NCBI RefSeq assembly: GCF_011064825.1
Contig: NZ_CP048751.1
Location: 2,294,001 to 2,358,000, forward strand
Direction of reading: 5' to 3'
DNA from: Brevundimonas mediterranea
GTDB lineage: Bacteria; Pseudomonadota; Alphaproteobacteria; Caulobacterales; Caulobacteraceae
DNA: 64,000 nt
The translations under genes and the position numbers were made by a program. The notes beneath the pieces are model-generated. The model saw only the letters and a list, made by a program, of their open reading frames with translations, was not told where the DNA came from and made no database searches. Positions 35,578-45,073 of this stretch are shown here, in pieces. How positions within the stretch are numbered: position 1 is the stretch's first letter; each line of letters starts with the position of its first letter.

Positions 35578-36351
35578 ATGGCCCATACTGGCGGCATGGA
35601 AAGACGCAAATACAAGATTCAACCCGCCGAAGTCTGGGACAAGGTGCGCCAGGACTATCTGGCCGGCCTGGGCGCCGAAGAGGTCGCGGCCAAATATGAC
35701 GTGACCGCCCACGCCCTGCGCGCCCGCGCCACGCGCGACGGCTGGTCCCGCTATCTGCACGCTCCGGCCGAGCCGGTCGATCCGCCGCCCCCGCCGCCGA
35801 GCCTGTTCGACGTATCATCCGACGATGCGGCCGGCGGGGACCCGGCCGTCCTGGCCGAGGCCGCCGCCCAGGCCTCGGGCCGGGCCATGCGCGCCGGCCG
35901 GCTGTTGGAGGCGCGCGCCCTGGCGGGGCTGGCCGCCACCTATCGCAAGCTGGAGGCGCGGGGCGAGACGGCGCACGGGGCCATGACGGTCGAGAATGCG
36001 CCGCTGCAACTGGTGTACGACATACTGATGAACCCTCTGGCGGCGAGCGACCGATTGGCCATCCGCCCCGGCGCCGCCGACACCCATCTGGCGCTGAAAG
36101 AAGCCTACTGGACCCAGCAGCAGACCCTGGGTGAGAAGAACCAGGAGTTTCGGCACGCCCAGCTGCACCGGCGCGCGGCGCTGGACCGTCGGGTCGCCGC
36201 CCTGGAGGACCAGCTGAAGGCGGCCGGGATGGAGCCGGTCGCCGAGACGGAAAGCGCCCGACGCATCCGCACCGGGGTCGATATGGTCATCGACTGCTGC
36301 GGCAAGGTCATGTCCGCGAAGGACTGGGACAAGACGCTGGACGGGTTGTGA
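35578..36351 (+). CDS. Hypothetical protein with N-terminal helix-turn-helix-like region
   Basis: A 257-residue soluble protein. The N-terminal VWDKVRQDYLAGLGAEEVAAKYDVTAHALRARATRDGW (read in parts) looks like the DNA-binding helices of phage terminase small subunits and similar HTH proteins. A Pro-rich linker follows, then a helical body with RRAALDRRVAALEDQLKAAG as a coiled coil. The C-terminus is rich in charged residues with a DCCGK pair. No phage genes lie nearby. Start at 35578 has CAGGG upstream; MERRKYK at 35596 is an alternative. No function is assigned. Confidence 0.7.
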   Translation: MAHTGGMERRKYKIQPAEVWDKVRQDYLAGLGAEEVAAKYDVTAHALRARATRDGWSRYLHAPAEPVDPPPPPPSLFDVSSDDAAGGDPAVLAEAAAQASGRAMRAGRLLEARALAGLAATYRKLEARGETAHGAMTVENAPLQLVYDILMNPLAASDRLAIRPGAADTHLALKEAYWTQQQTLGEKNQEFRHAQLHRRAALDRRVAALEDQLKAAGMEPVAETESARRIRTGVDMVIDCCGKVMSAKDWDKTLDGL

Positions 36352-36358
36352 GCGGCGT

Positions 36359-36496
36359 CTTCCTTCTCCCCCTGCGGGAGAAGGTGGCCCGCAGGGCCGG
36401 ATGAGGGGTCGGTTCGGCCTGAACCGTCAGGGCCGGTGAAACCCCTCATCCGTCAGCCTTCGGCTGCCACCTTCTCCCGCAAGGGGAGAAGGAAGG
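36359..36496. repeat. Palindromic element, family C (full)
   Basis: Opens with CCTTCTCCCCCTGCGGGAGAA and GGTGGC, has GGCCGGATGAGGGGT and its complement in the middle, and closes with GCCACCTTCTCCCGCAAGG. A close copy lies at 37906-38044 and a half copy at 36886-36944. It separates the orphan HTH-like gene from the DUF559 gene. Confidence 0.9.
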
Positions 36497-36497
36497 T

Positions 36498-36848
36498 TTA
36501 GTCGCGCGTCAGGCCTTCCTCCGTCGCCGCCACAATGGCCGACAGCACCTCTTCCCGCTGGTTCCCGATCATCCCATTCGCAAACCGCAGCACCCGGAAC
36601 CCCTGTTCGCGCAGCCAGGCGTCCCGCTCGGCGTCCTCGATCCGGTCGTCATGCTGCGGCCCGTCCGCCTCGACGATCAGCCGATGCCTCAGACAGACGA
36701 AGTCGACGATATAGCGCCCGATCACCATCTGCCGCCGAAACTTCAGCCCCGCCAGCCGCCGATCCCGCAACAGCCCCCACAGCCGCCGCTCATAATGGAC
36801 GGGCTCGCGGCGCATCTGTTTGGCGCGGGATTGCAGCCAGTCGTTCAT
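36498..36848 (-). CDS. DUF559 endonuclease-like protein
   Basis: A 116-residue protein of the DUF559 family, related to very-short-patch-repair and restriction endonuclease folds. It shows RRLWGLLRDRRLAGLKFRRQ, then the nuclease core YIVDFVCLRHRLIVEADGPQH with candidate catalytic Asp and Glu (D in VDF, E in VEADG) and RDAWLREQGFRVLRFAN. Its cellular role is unknown; DNA cleavage is family inference. The start is placed at the ATG of MNDWLQ. A TTG at 36875 has a better ribosome site (GGAAGGAG). Family C repeats flank both sides. Confidence 0.82.
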   Translation of the reverse strand: MNDWLQSRAKQMRREPVHYERRLWGLLRDRRLAGLKFRRQMVIGRYIVDFVCLRHRLIVEADGPQHDDRIEDAERDAWLREQGFRVLRFANGMIGNQREEVLSAIVAATEEGLTRD

Positions 36849-36885
36849 ATTAAGATTGTGCGGAACGCTCGTCAAGATTGCAACT

Positions 36886-36944
36886 CCTTCCTTCTCCCCC
36901 TGCGGGAGAAGGTGGCCGAGCGCAGCGAGGTCGGATGAGGGGTC
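36886..36944. repeat. Palindromic element, family C (half)
   Basis: A half copy with CCTTCCTTCTCCCCCTGCGG, GAGAAGGTGGCCGAGCGCAG and GGATGAGGGGT. Its right end abuts the stop codon of the DUF3883 gene. The second arm is missing. Confidence 0.85.
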
Positions 36945-37842
36945 AGAAGGACGCCCGCCACGCCTCCGGCGTCAGCACCACTGCTGTTTCCAACGGCGGC
37001 GCGAGGACGAAGAATTCCGGCCGGACGGGCAAGCTATGCACCCGGTAAAGCCGCCACGCGTCAGGCCGCTCCTGCGCCACCTCGCATTCCGTTCGCGTGA
37101 GGAAGAAGTCCGTCGATGGGCCGCCACGCGTGGCCTTCACCTCGATCAGTCGCTCACGACCATCCATGGGGTCGAAGCTGCGGATGTCGTATCCGGCCCC
37201 GTCTCCGCGTTCCTGCGACGTCCATTCAACCTTCGTCGCTAGATCCGCCCGGTCATGAGCGATCAGACGGGCGCGTTCGTGATGGAAGATGCGCTCTTCG
37301 CCTAACAAGCCAAGCTGCCGGTTCCGCTGATCGCGAGCCGCCGGATCGAATTTCCGAACCAGTCGCGACAGACCCGCGGGTCGTCGGGGCCTATCCGCGC
37401 CAAGGGGAGGGGCCGAGGTCATCAGCAGGGGCGCAGGCTCAAACGTGGTCGAGGGCTCCGACACTCCGCTTCCATACGTCGGCTGTTCGGTCGCTTGGGC
37501 CCGCAGGGAGTCGCGCAATGGCATCCCGATGTCCCAAGCGGCTGGATTCTGGTCGAGATGGCGTTCTAGTGCGGAGAAGATGGCCTCTTGGTAGTTCGGC
37601 CGACTACCGAAACCATTCAGCTTGGGCATGCCCAGTTCGGTCAGGACGGCGGAGATGTTTCCGTACTTCTGACCGACCGAGCCGACGGTTCGGCCGATCT
37701 GCTGTGACAAGGCCTTGGCATGGTGCAACTTGACCAGCGGACGACCAGAGACGGCGTCGTCGAGCATGGCGAAATAGTCGGCGACGATGAGGTCTAACTC
37801 CTCCTCATCCCAGTCGCGGCCATATTTGCCCTGATCGACCAA
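36943..37842 (-). CDS. DUF3883 nuclease-like protein
   Basis: A 299-residue protein. The C-terminal half (about 170-290) matches DUF3883: GLLGEERIFHHERARL, VEWTSQERGDGAGYDIRSFD and RERLIEVKATRGG, where GYDI and EVKAT form a PD-(D/E)xK-type core with Asp, Glu and Lys. The N-terminal half is helical (EEELDLIVADYFAMLDDAVSG, LSQQIGRTVGSVGQKYGNIS) and is a separate domain found with such nucleases. DUF3883 occurs in many restriction and phage-defence proteins. A nuclease role is inferred. Its neighbours are the DUF559 and DUF4062 genes. Confidence 0.82.
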   Translation of the reverse strand: MVDQGKYGRDWDEEELDLIVADYFAMLDDAVSGRPLVKLHHAKALSQQIGRTVGSVGQKYGNISAVLTELGMPKLNGFGSRPNYQEAIFSALERHLDQNPAAWDIGMPLRDSLRAQATEQPTYGSGVSEPSTTFEPAPLLMTSAPPLGADRPRRPAGLSRLVRKFDPAARDQRNRQLGLLGEERIFHHERARLIAHDRADLATKVEWTSQERGDGAGYDIRSFDPMDGRERLIEVKATRGGPSTDFFLTRTECEVAQERPDAWRLYRVHSLPVRPEFFVLAPPLETAVVLTPEAWRASF

Positions 37843-37905
37843 CCCATTCTCCCCGCCAACCTTAGGTTAGTATGACGGCGACGGTCTTTACCAGGGCGCT
37901 AATCG

Positions 37906-38044
37906 CCCTTCCTTCTCCCCTTGCGGGAGAAGGTGGCCCGCAGGGCCGGATGAGGGGTCGGTTTGGCGTGGATCGTCAGGGCCGGTGTAACCCCTCATCC
38001 GACCTCGCTGCGCTCGGCCACCTTCTCCCGCAAGGGGAGAAGGG
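37906..38044. repeat. Palindromic element, family C (full)
   Basis: Nearly the same as 36359-36496: CCTTCTCCCCTTGCGGGAGAA, GGTGGCCCGCAGGGCCGGAT, then CCCCTCATCC and GCCACCTTCTCCCGCAAGG. It lies between the DUF3883 start and the DUF4062 gene's end. 38045-38175 holds nothing recognisable. Confidence 0.9.
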
Positions 38045-38175
38045 ACCAGAACGGTGATGAAGGCCCAGGGCATGACCTGCACCACAGGGGCGCTAAAATG
38101 GCGATCAAGGTCGGCCAACTGACAACGTCCTCACTTTGGAGGCGTCAACCTTAGGCCTTTAGCACATAGCGATCC

Positions 38176-39051
38176 TCAGACGGCTGCACGCAACCTATCG
38201 GCTGTATCGTAGCCCCTGGCGGTCACTTCGAAGACCTCGCCTTTGACCCCTCTAGCTATCAGGAAGCCCTGATCTACCAGTTCCTCGATAGCATATTCCC
38301 ATCTCGCATTCGATCGACGGTCACGAGGGTCTCCAAATGACTTCCCATTTGCTTGGACATAGCGACCGCCCAGTGTTGCCAGACGCATGATCATCCCATC
38401 ATTGCCTGCTGTCGCTTCTAAAAGAAGCTCCTTGGCTTCGGCTGACATGAGCGATTCCGGTGCCTGGGCGGGAGGAGGTATTGCAGCGCTCTCTACTCCC
38501 TTAGCATCGGTGCTAGTTTGGGTGGATAAGAGTTCGACCAGGTAGGGATTTTTCCGAAGCTGGATTTGAAGTTGCCGTACGAACTTGTCTCTAAAATCTG
38601 AGTAGTTCGAATATGTTTCGATAATGCCTTTGGCTTTGCACCAATCCCGAAACTCACTTAAAGCAGCGTATTGAGTAGGATCTAAACTCTCAGGGGCTAC
38701 GGGCGCAGAGGAAAAATACACCATGGCAGGCTTGCCGGCATCTAGGTGCTTCTGAATTTCTTCGACCGTGCCGCTGGCTGAGTCGCCAGTCGGAGTGCCG
38801 AGGCGAGTCCAAAAAATTCCGACTAAAAGATCGCAGTCTGCGAGCACGCGATCGTTTATGAGTTCTTGAGCGCGACCTCCTAGATCTGGTGCGGAATGAG
38901 TTTCCCAACCTACAGGCATTAAAGCGGTCTGTGTCGATAACGAATGTATATAGTTCCATTCGTGCATTGCATCTCTAGCTATGCTTCGCTCTTCTAGTAC
39001 ATCGCCCGGAGAAGCGAGCATTATTGGAATCATCGTTGCAGTGTAAGCCAT
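38176..39051 (-). CDS. DUF4062 domain protein with C-terminal winged-helix-like part
   Basis: A 291-residue protein. The N-terminal DUF4062 domain shows IPIMLASPGDVLEERSIARD, AQELINDRVLADCDLLVGIFWTRLGTPTGD and SGTVEEIQKHLDAGKPAMVYFS, a flavodoxin/TIR-like nucleotide-binding fold. A middle segment FRDKFVRQLQIQLRKN is typical of the family. The C-terminus (RWEYAIEELVDQGFLIARG to VTARGYDTADRL) looks like a winged helix. Base composition is clearly poorer in G+C than its neighbours, a sign of transfer. DUF4062 often heads STAND and other defence proteins. No ATPase module is present here. Start codon is uncertain (39033 is possible). Confidence 0.8.
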   Translation of the reverse strand: MAYTATMIPIMLASPGDVLEERSIARDAMHEWNYIHSLSTQTALMPVGWETHSAPDLGGRAQELINDRVLADCDLLVGIFWTRLGTPTGDSASGTVEEIQKHLDAGKPAMVYFSSAPVAPESLDPTQYAALSEFRDWCKAKGIIETYSNYSDFRDKFVRQLQIQLRKNPYLVELLSTQTSTDAKGVESAAIPPPAQAPESLMSAEAKELLLEATAGNDGMIMRLATLGGRYVQANGKSFGDPRDRRSNARWEYAIEELVDQGFLIARGVKGEVFEVTARGYDTADRLRAAV

Positions 39052-39192
39052 CCAACCGCGCCTCAAAGCTCTCTAATTGAGCGTGTGCCCAAAGCACGTA
39101 AAGGATGTCTTTAGCCGCCGGAAGTCAACTAGCTGAGCTGCCTCGGTAATAGCCATTTAGCTTTGTCGCTGCACAACCTTAGCGATCCTCCC

Positions 39193-41535
<2,343 letters not shown>

Positions 41536-41840
41536 GAACAGAACTTAGTGCGCAGGAAGCGGCGGCGCCAGAGAGGGGGCTTGCGGCGGTGAACGGCCGG
41601 TTCAAGGCCTAAAAATGGCGACAAAGCGGCGTGATGTGGAAGTAAAATGCTTCAATACGCCGCAACATGTGACCTATCGCGCCCAATTCCTCCATTTTTC
41701 GTACAATTATGCGACTTTTTGGTTGCGGTGTGTAAAACGTATGCCTAACAAGGTCGTATAACGGATGTATTTAACATACCATCGGTATATATCCGCGATA
41801 TCTAGCTGTTTCCCTAAGTATTGTTCAATACTGTTTGTGA
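41536..41840. promoter_or_regulatory. Upstream region of the first tandem TonB receptor
   Basis: This 305-bp gap has no gene and turns AT-rich after 41640. It holds two palindromes: ATACC-ATC-GGTAT (41776-41788) and AGTATTG-TT-CAATACT (41817-41832), the second ending 8 bp before the receptor start. Both are candidate operator or leader elements. No promoter boxes were assigned with confidence. Confidence 0.5.
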
Positions 41841-44800
41841 ATGAGGCGTATGCGTACTCGTAAAAATTACCTTCTGTCGTCGACTGTGGTCGGCGGAATT
41901 GTGGCGGCTTCGCTGTCCATGCTTTCAGCGCCTGTCGCGATGGCTCAAGACGCCACCGTTACTCAGGCCGATGAGTCCGCAAGCGTCGAAGACATCGTCG
42001 TCATCGGCTCCCGTATTCGCCGTGACAACTATAACGCCCCCTCGCCGACCCAGGTCGTGACGCGCGAAGAGGCGACCCTGCAGGGCTTCGCCTCGACCAC
42101 GGAGGCGCTGCAGAGCACGGCCGTCACCGGCGGCACCTCGCAGATCAACAACTCGTACGGCGGCTACGTCACCAACGGCGGCCCCGGCGCCAACACCATC
42201 GGCCTGCGCGGCATGAGCCCGAGCCGCACCCTGGTGCTGCTGAACGGCCGTCGCGTTTCGCCGGCCGGTTCGCGCGGTTCGGTCGGCGCGGCCGACCTGA
42301 ACGTGCTGCCGACCGCCATCATCGACCGCGTCGAAGTGCTGCGTGACGGCGCCTCGTCGGTCTATGGTTCGGACGCCGTCGCCGGCGTGGTCAACATCCA
42401 GACCCGCAACAACTTCGAAGGCGTCACCTTTGAAGGCCAGCGCAACGAGCCGTTGGAAGCCAATGGCGCGGGCGGTTCGACCCGTCTGTCGCTGACGGCG
42501 GGCGTCCGTGCCGACCGCTGGCGCGCCGCCGGTTCGGTCGAACGCTACGAGCGTGACGAACTGACCCTGCGCGACCGCGAGTTCACGCGCTGCCAGACCG
42601 ACGGCTTCCGCAACGGCCAGGACTATATCGACCCGCTGACCGGCCAGTCGAAATGCTATCCGATCACCACGACCGGCTCGAACGGCGTGACGATCAACAC
42701 CGTCGCCCTGGGCGTGGAGGGTCCGCCCAGCGCCAGCGGCGCCCGGACGTTCATCGGCACGGCGGGCGTCGGCGCGCCCGGTTCCGTCGGGACGGTGTTC
42801 AATCGCTGGCGTCCGAACGCGGGCGTCGCCGGCGGCGTGCCCGGGTTTGAAGGCGTGGGCGGCCCCGGCAACGACCTCAACGTCCGCGACACCTTCGAAG
42901 ACCGGATGCTGAACGAGTCGCTGATCTCGCCGGTGGACATCACCACCCTGTACGGCGAAGTCGGCTATGACCTTCACGCCCTGGGGAACGCCGAGGTCTA
43001 TGGCGAAGCCCTGTTCAACCAGCGCAAGTCTTCGCAGACCGGCTATCGCCAGCTCTCGCTGGACTACGCCAAGGGCAGCCCGCTGATCCCGGACAGCCTG
43101 GCGTTCAGCACGATCTCGGGCGATCAGGGCCTGAACAAGGGCCAGGATGTCGGCGCCCGCGCCTTCATCGGCTTCGGCAACGACCATTCCGAACAGGAAG
43201 TGGACTTCGGCCGCTATGTCGCCGGCATCAAGGGCGACCTGTTCCTGCCGGAATGGCGCTATGACGCCTACGTCAGCTATTCGCGGTCCAAGTCGACCTA
43301 CACCAGCGAACAGTTCCTGACCGATCGCATGATCGAGTCGCTGGACGTGGTGGAAACGGCGCCCGGCCAGTTCCAGTGCGCCGAACTGGCTTCGAACCCC
43401 GGCTGCGTCGCCGCACCCGCCCTGAACGCGCAGACCATCCGTGGCGCCTTGCCGCAGGACTGGGTCGACTATGTCTTCCGTCCGGTGACCGGCACGACCG
43501 AGTTCACCGAAAAAGTGGTTAGCATCGGCATCGACGGCCCGCTGTTCAGCCTGCCTGCCGGCCGCGTCATGGGCTTCTTCGGCGCCGAATGGCGTGAGTC
43601 CGAAATCGACGACACGCCGGGCCTGGATAGCCAGCTGGGCAACACCTACAACTTCTCGACCTCGGCCATCACGCGCGGCTCGGATTCGGTGAAGGAAGTG
43701 TTCGGCGAAATCGAAGCGCCGATCCTGGTCGACCTGCCGGGCGTCCGCGAGCTGACCCTGAACGGGTCGTTCCGCTACACCGACTATGACTCGTACGGCG
43801 ACGACACGACCTACAAGGTCGGTCTGGTCTATCGTCCGATCGACTGGGTCACGGTTCGCGGCACCTACGGCACCTCGTACCGCGCCCCGGCGCTGTTCGA
43901 ACAGTTCGTCGGCGCCACCACCGGCTTCCTGTCGAACACCAACGACCGCTGCAACAACTACGGCGCGCCGGGCGTGAACCCGAACCGCGTCGCCAACTGC
44001 ACGGCCGAAGGCCTGGCGGGCGACTTCCAGTCGACCAACAGCGTCACGGTGATCACCGCAGGCGGCGCAGACGCCGGCCTGGCGGCCGAAACCTCGACCA
44101 ACATGACCGTCGGCCTGGTCGTCCAGCCGCCGCTGCCCTCGGGCTGGGGCGATCTGGCCTTCGCCGTCGATTATTACGAGATCGAGGTCGAGAACGGCGT
44201 GTCGCGCACCGGTGCAGCCCAGATCCTGACCCGCTGCTATGACTCCAACCCGGCCGACTTCGCGGCCGACGCCGGCTTCTGCCGACTGGTCACGCGCGAT
44301 GCGGTGGACAACAGCCTCACGGTCCGCGACAGCTACGTCAACCTGGCGACGGACAATGTGAAAGGCCTGGATTACACGGTCCGTTATCGCAAGGACGTCG
44401 GCCCCGGCACGGCGTTGTTCAACCTGGCGATCACCCAGTACACGGAAATCTCGAACAAGCTGTTCGCCGAAGATCCGCTGGAAGACTACACCGGCATGAT
44501 CGACAATCCGGAGTTCACCGGAACGGCCGACGTCTCCTACGCCTGGGACAAGTGGCGCGTGCGCTACGGTGTCGAATGGATCCAGGGCACCGACAGCTAC
44601 GCCTACTACGGGGAAGATCCGGCTACGTCGGACTACGACCTCGCGACCGATGACTACTGGCTGCACAACACTTCGGTCCAGTATGCGTCCGATGGTTGGA
44701 CCGCCACGCTCGGCGTTCGCAACCTGTTCAACGACAACCCGCCGACCATCTCGTCGGGCGTGTACAACCGGGTCGGCAACGCCCCGCTGTACTCGGGCTA

Positions 44801-44849
44801 TGACTACCTGGGCCGCACGGCCTTCGTGAACCTGACCAAGTCCTTCTAG
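41841..44849 (+). CDS. TonB-dependent receptor (large, 1002 residues)
   Basis: An outer-membrane receptor for TonB-driven uptake. A long signal peptide ends near APVAMAQ (about residue 36). Then come the TonB box-like EDIVVIGSRIRRDNYNAP, a plug with NTIGLRGMSPSRTLVLLNGR and IIDRVEVLRDGASSVYGSDA, and a barrel ending in FVNLTKSF. The plug is of the sort common in caulobacters and sphingomonads, where ligands include oligosaccharides and peptides. The ligand here is unknown. An ATG nine bases on (MRTRKN) is an alternative start. A terminator separates it from the second receptor. Confidence 0.92.
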   Translation: MRRMRTRKNYLLSSTVVGGIVAASLSMLSAPVAMAQDATVTQADESASVEDIVVIGSRIRRDNYNAPSPTQVVTREEATLQGFASTTEALQSTAVTGGTSQINNSYGGYVTNGGPGANTIGLRGMSPSRTLVLLNGRRVSPAGSRGSVGAADLNVLPTAIIDRVEVLRDGASSVYGSDAVAGVVNIQTRNNFEGVTFEGQRNEPLEANGAGGSTRLSLTAGVRADRWRAAGSVERYERDELTLRDREFTRCQTDGFRNGQDYIDPLTGQSKCYPITTTGSNGVTINTVALGVEGPPSASGARTFIGTAGVGAPGSVGTVFNRWRPNAGVAGGVPGFEGVGGPGNDLNVRDTFEDRMLNESLISPVDITTLYGEVGYDLHALGNAEVYGEALFNQRKSSQTGYRQLSLDYAKGSPLIPDSLAFSTISGDQGLNKGQDVGARAFIGFGNDHSEQEVDFGRYVAGIKGDLFLPEWRYDAYVSYSRSKSTYTSEQFLTDRMIESLDVVETAPGQFQCAELASNPGCVAAPALNAQTIRGALPQDWVDYVFRPVTGTTEFTEKVVSIGIDGPLFSLPAGRVMGFFGAEWRESEIDDTPGLDSQLGNTYNFSTSAITRGSDSVKEVFGEIEAPILVDLPGVRELTLNGSFRYTDYDSYGDDTTYKVGLVYRPIDWVTVRGTYGTSYRAPALFEQFVGATTGFLSNTNDRCNNYGAPGVNPNRVANCTAEGLAGDFQSTNSVTVITAGGADAGLAAETSTNMTVGLVVQPPLPSGWGDLAFAVDYYEIEVENGVSRTGAAQILTRCYDSNPADFAADAGFCRLVTRDAVDNSLTVRDSYVNLATDNVKGLDYTVRYRKDVGPGTALFNLAITQYTEISNKLFAEDPLEDYTGMIDNPEFTGTADVSYAWDKWRVRYGVEWIQGTDSYAYYGEDPATSDYDLATDDYWLHNTSVQYASDGWTATLGVRNLFNDNPPTISSGVYNRVGNAPLYSGYDYLGRTAFVNLTKSF

Positions 44850-44876
44850 GGATCGCGGTCGATTCGAAATGAAGAG

Positions 44877-44905
44877 GGCGGCGGGCTTCGGTCCGCCGCC
44901 TTTTT
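44877..44905 (+). terminator. Intrinsic terminator
   Basis: GGCGGCGG (44877-44884) pairs with CCGCCGCC (44893-44900) around GCTTCGGT, followed by TTTTT. It lies 28 bp after the first tandem receptor. Confidence 0.9.
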
Positions 44906-45039
44906 CTTTGTCACTCGACTAAGTTGATAGCGGAACAATCAAAAGGCGCAAACTTGTCACCAAATTGATACGCAGGCGCCAAATATATGTCTGTTTTGCT
45001 GAAATGAGGTGGCGTCGCCTCGCTCTCATGTGCATTGCG

Positions 45040-45054
45040 GCGACTATTAGTCGC
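45040..45054. promoter_or_regulatory. Palindrome before the second TonB receptor
   Basis: GCGACTA-T-TAGTCGC is a perfect 7-bp inverted repeat, 19 bp before the start codon and just ahead of GGGGAG. It may be an operator or a hairpin in the leader. It differs in sequence from the palindromes before the first receptor. Confidence 0.5.
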
Positions 45055-45073
45055 TCAATTCGGGGAGTTATGC

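Noticed and set aside
35578-36351. A prophage remnant marked by the terminase-like protein
   Set aside because: No portal, capsid, integrase, lysis or attachment site is visible on either side.
36359-38044. A CRISPR-like array from the repeated elements
   Set aside because: The repeats are long, inverted, separated by genes and not regularly spaced. There are no cas genes.
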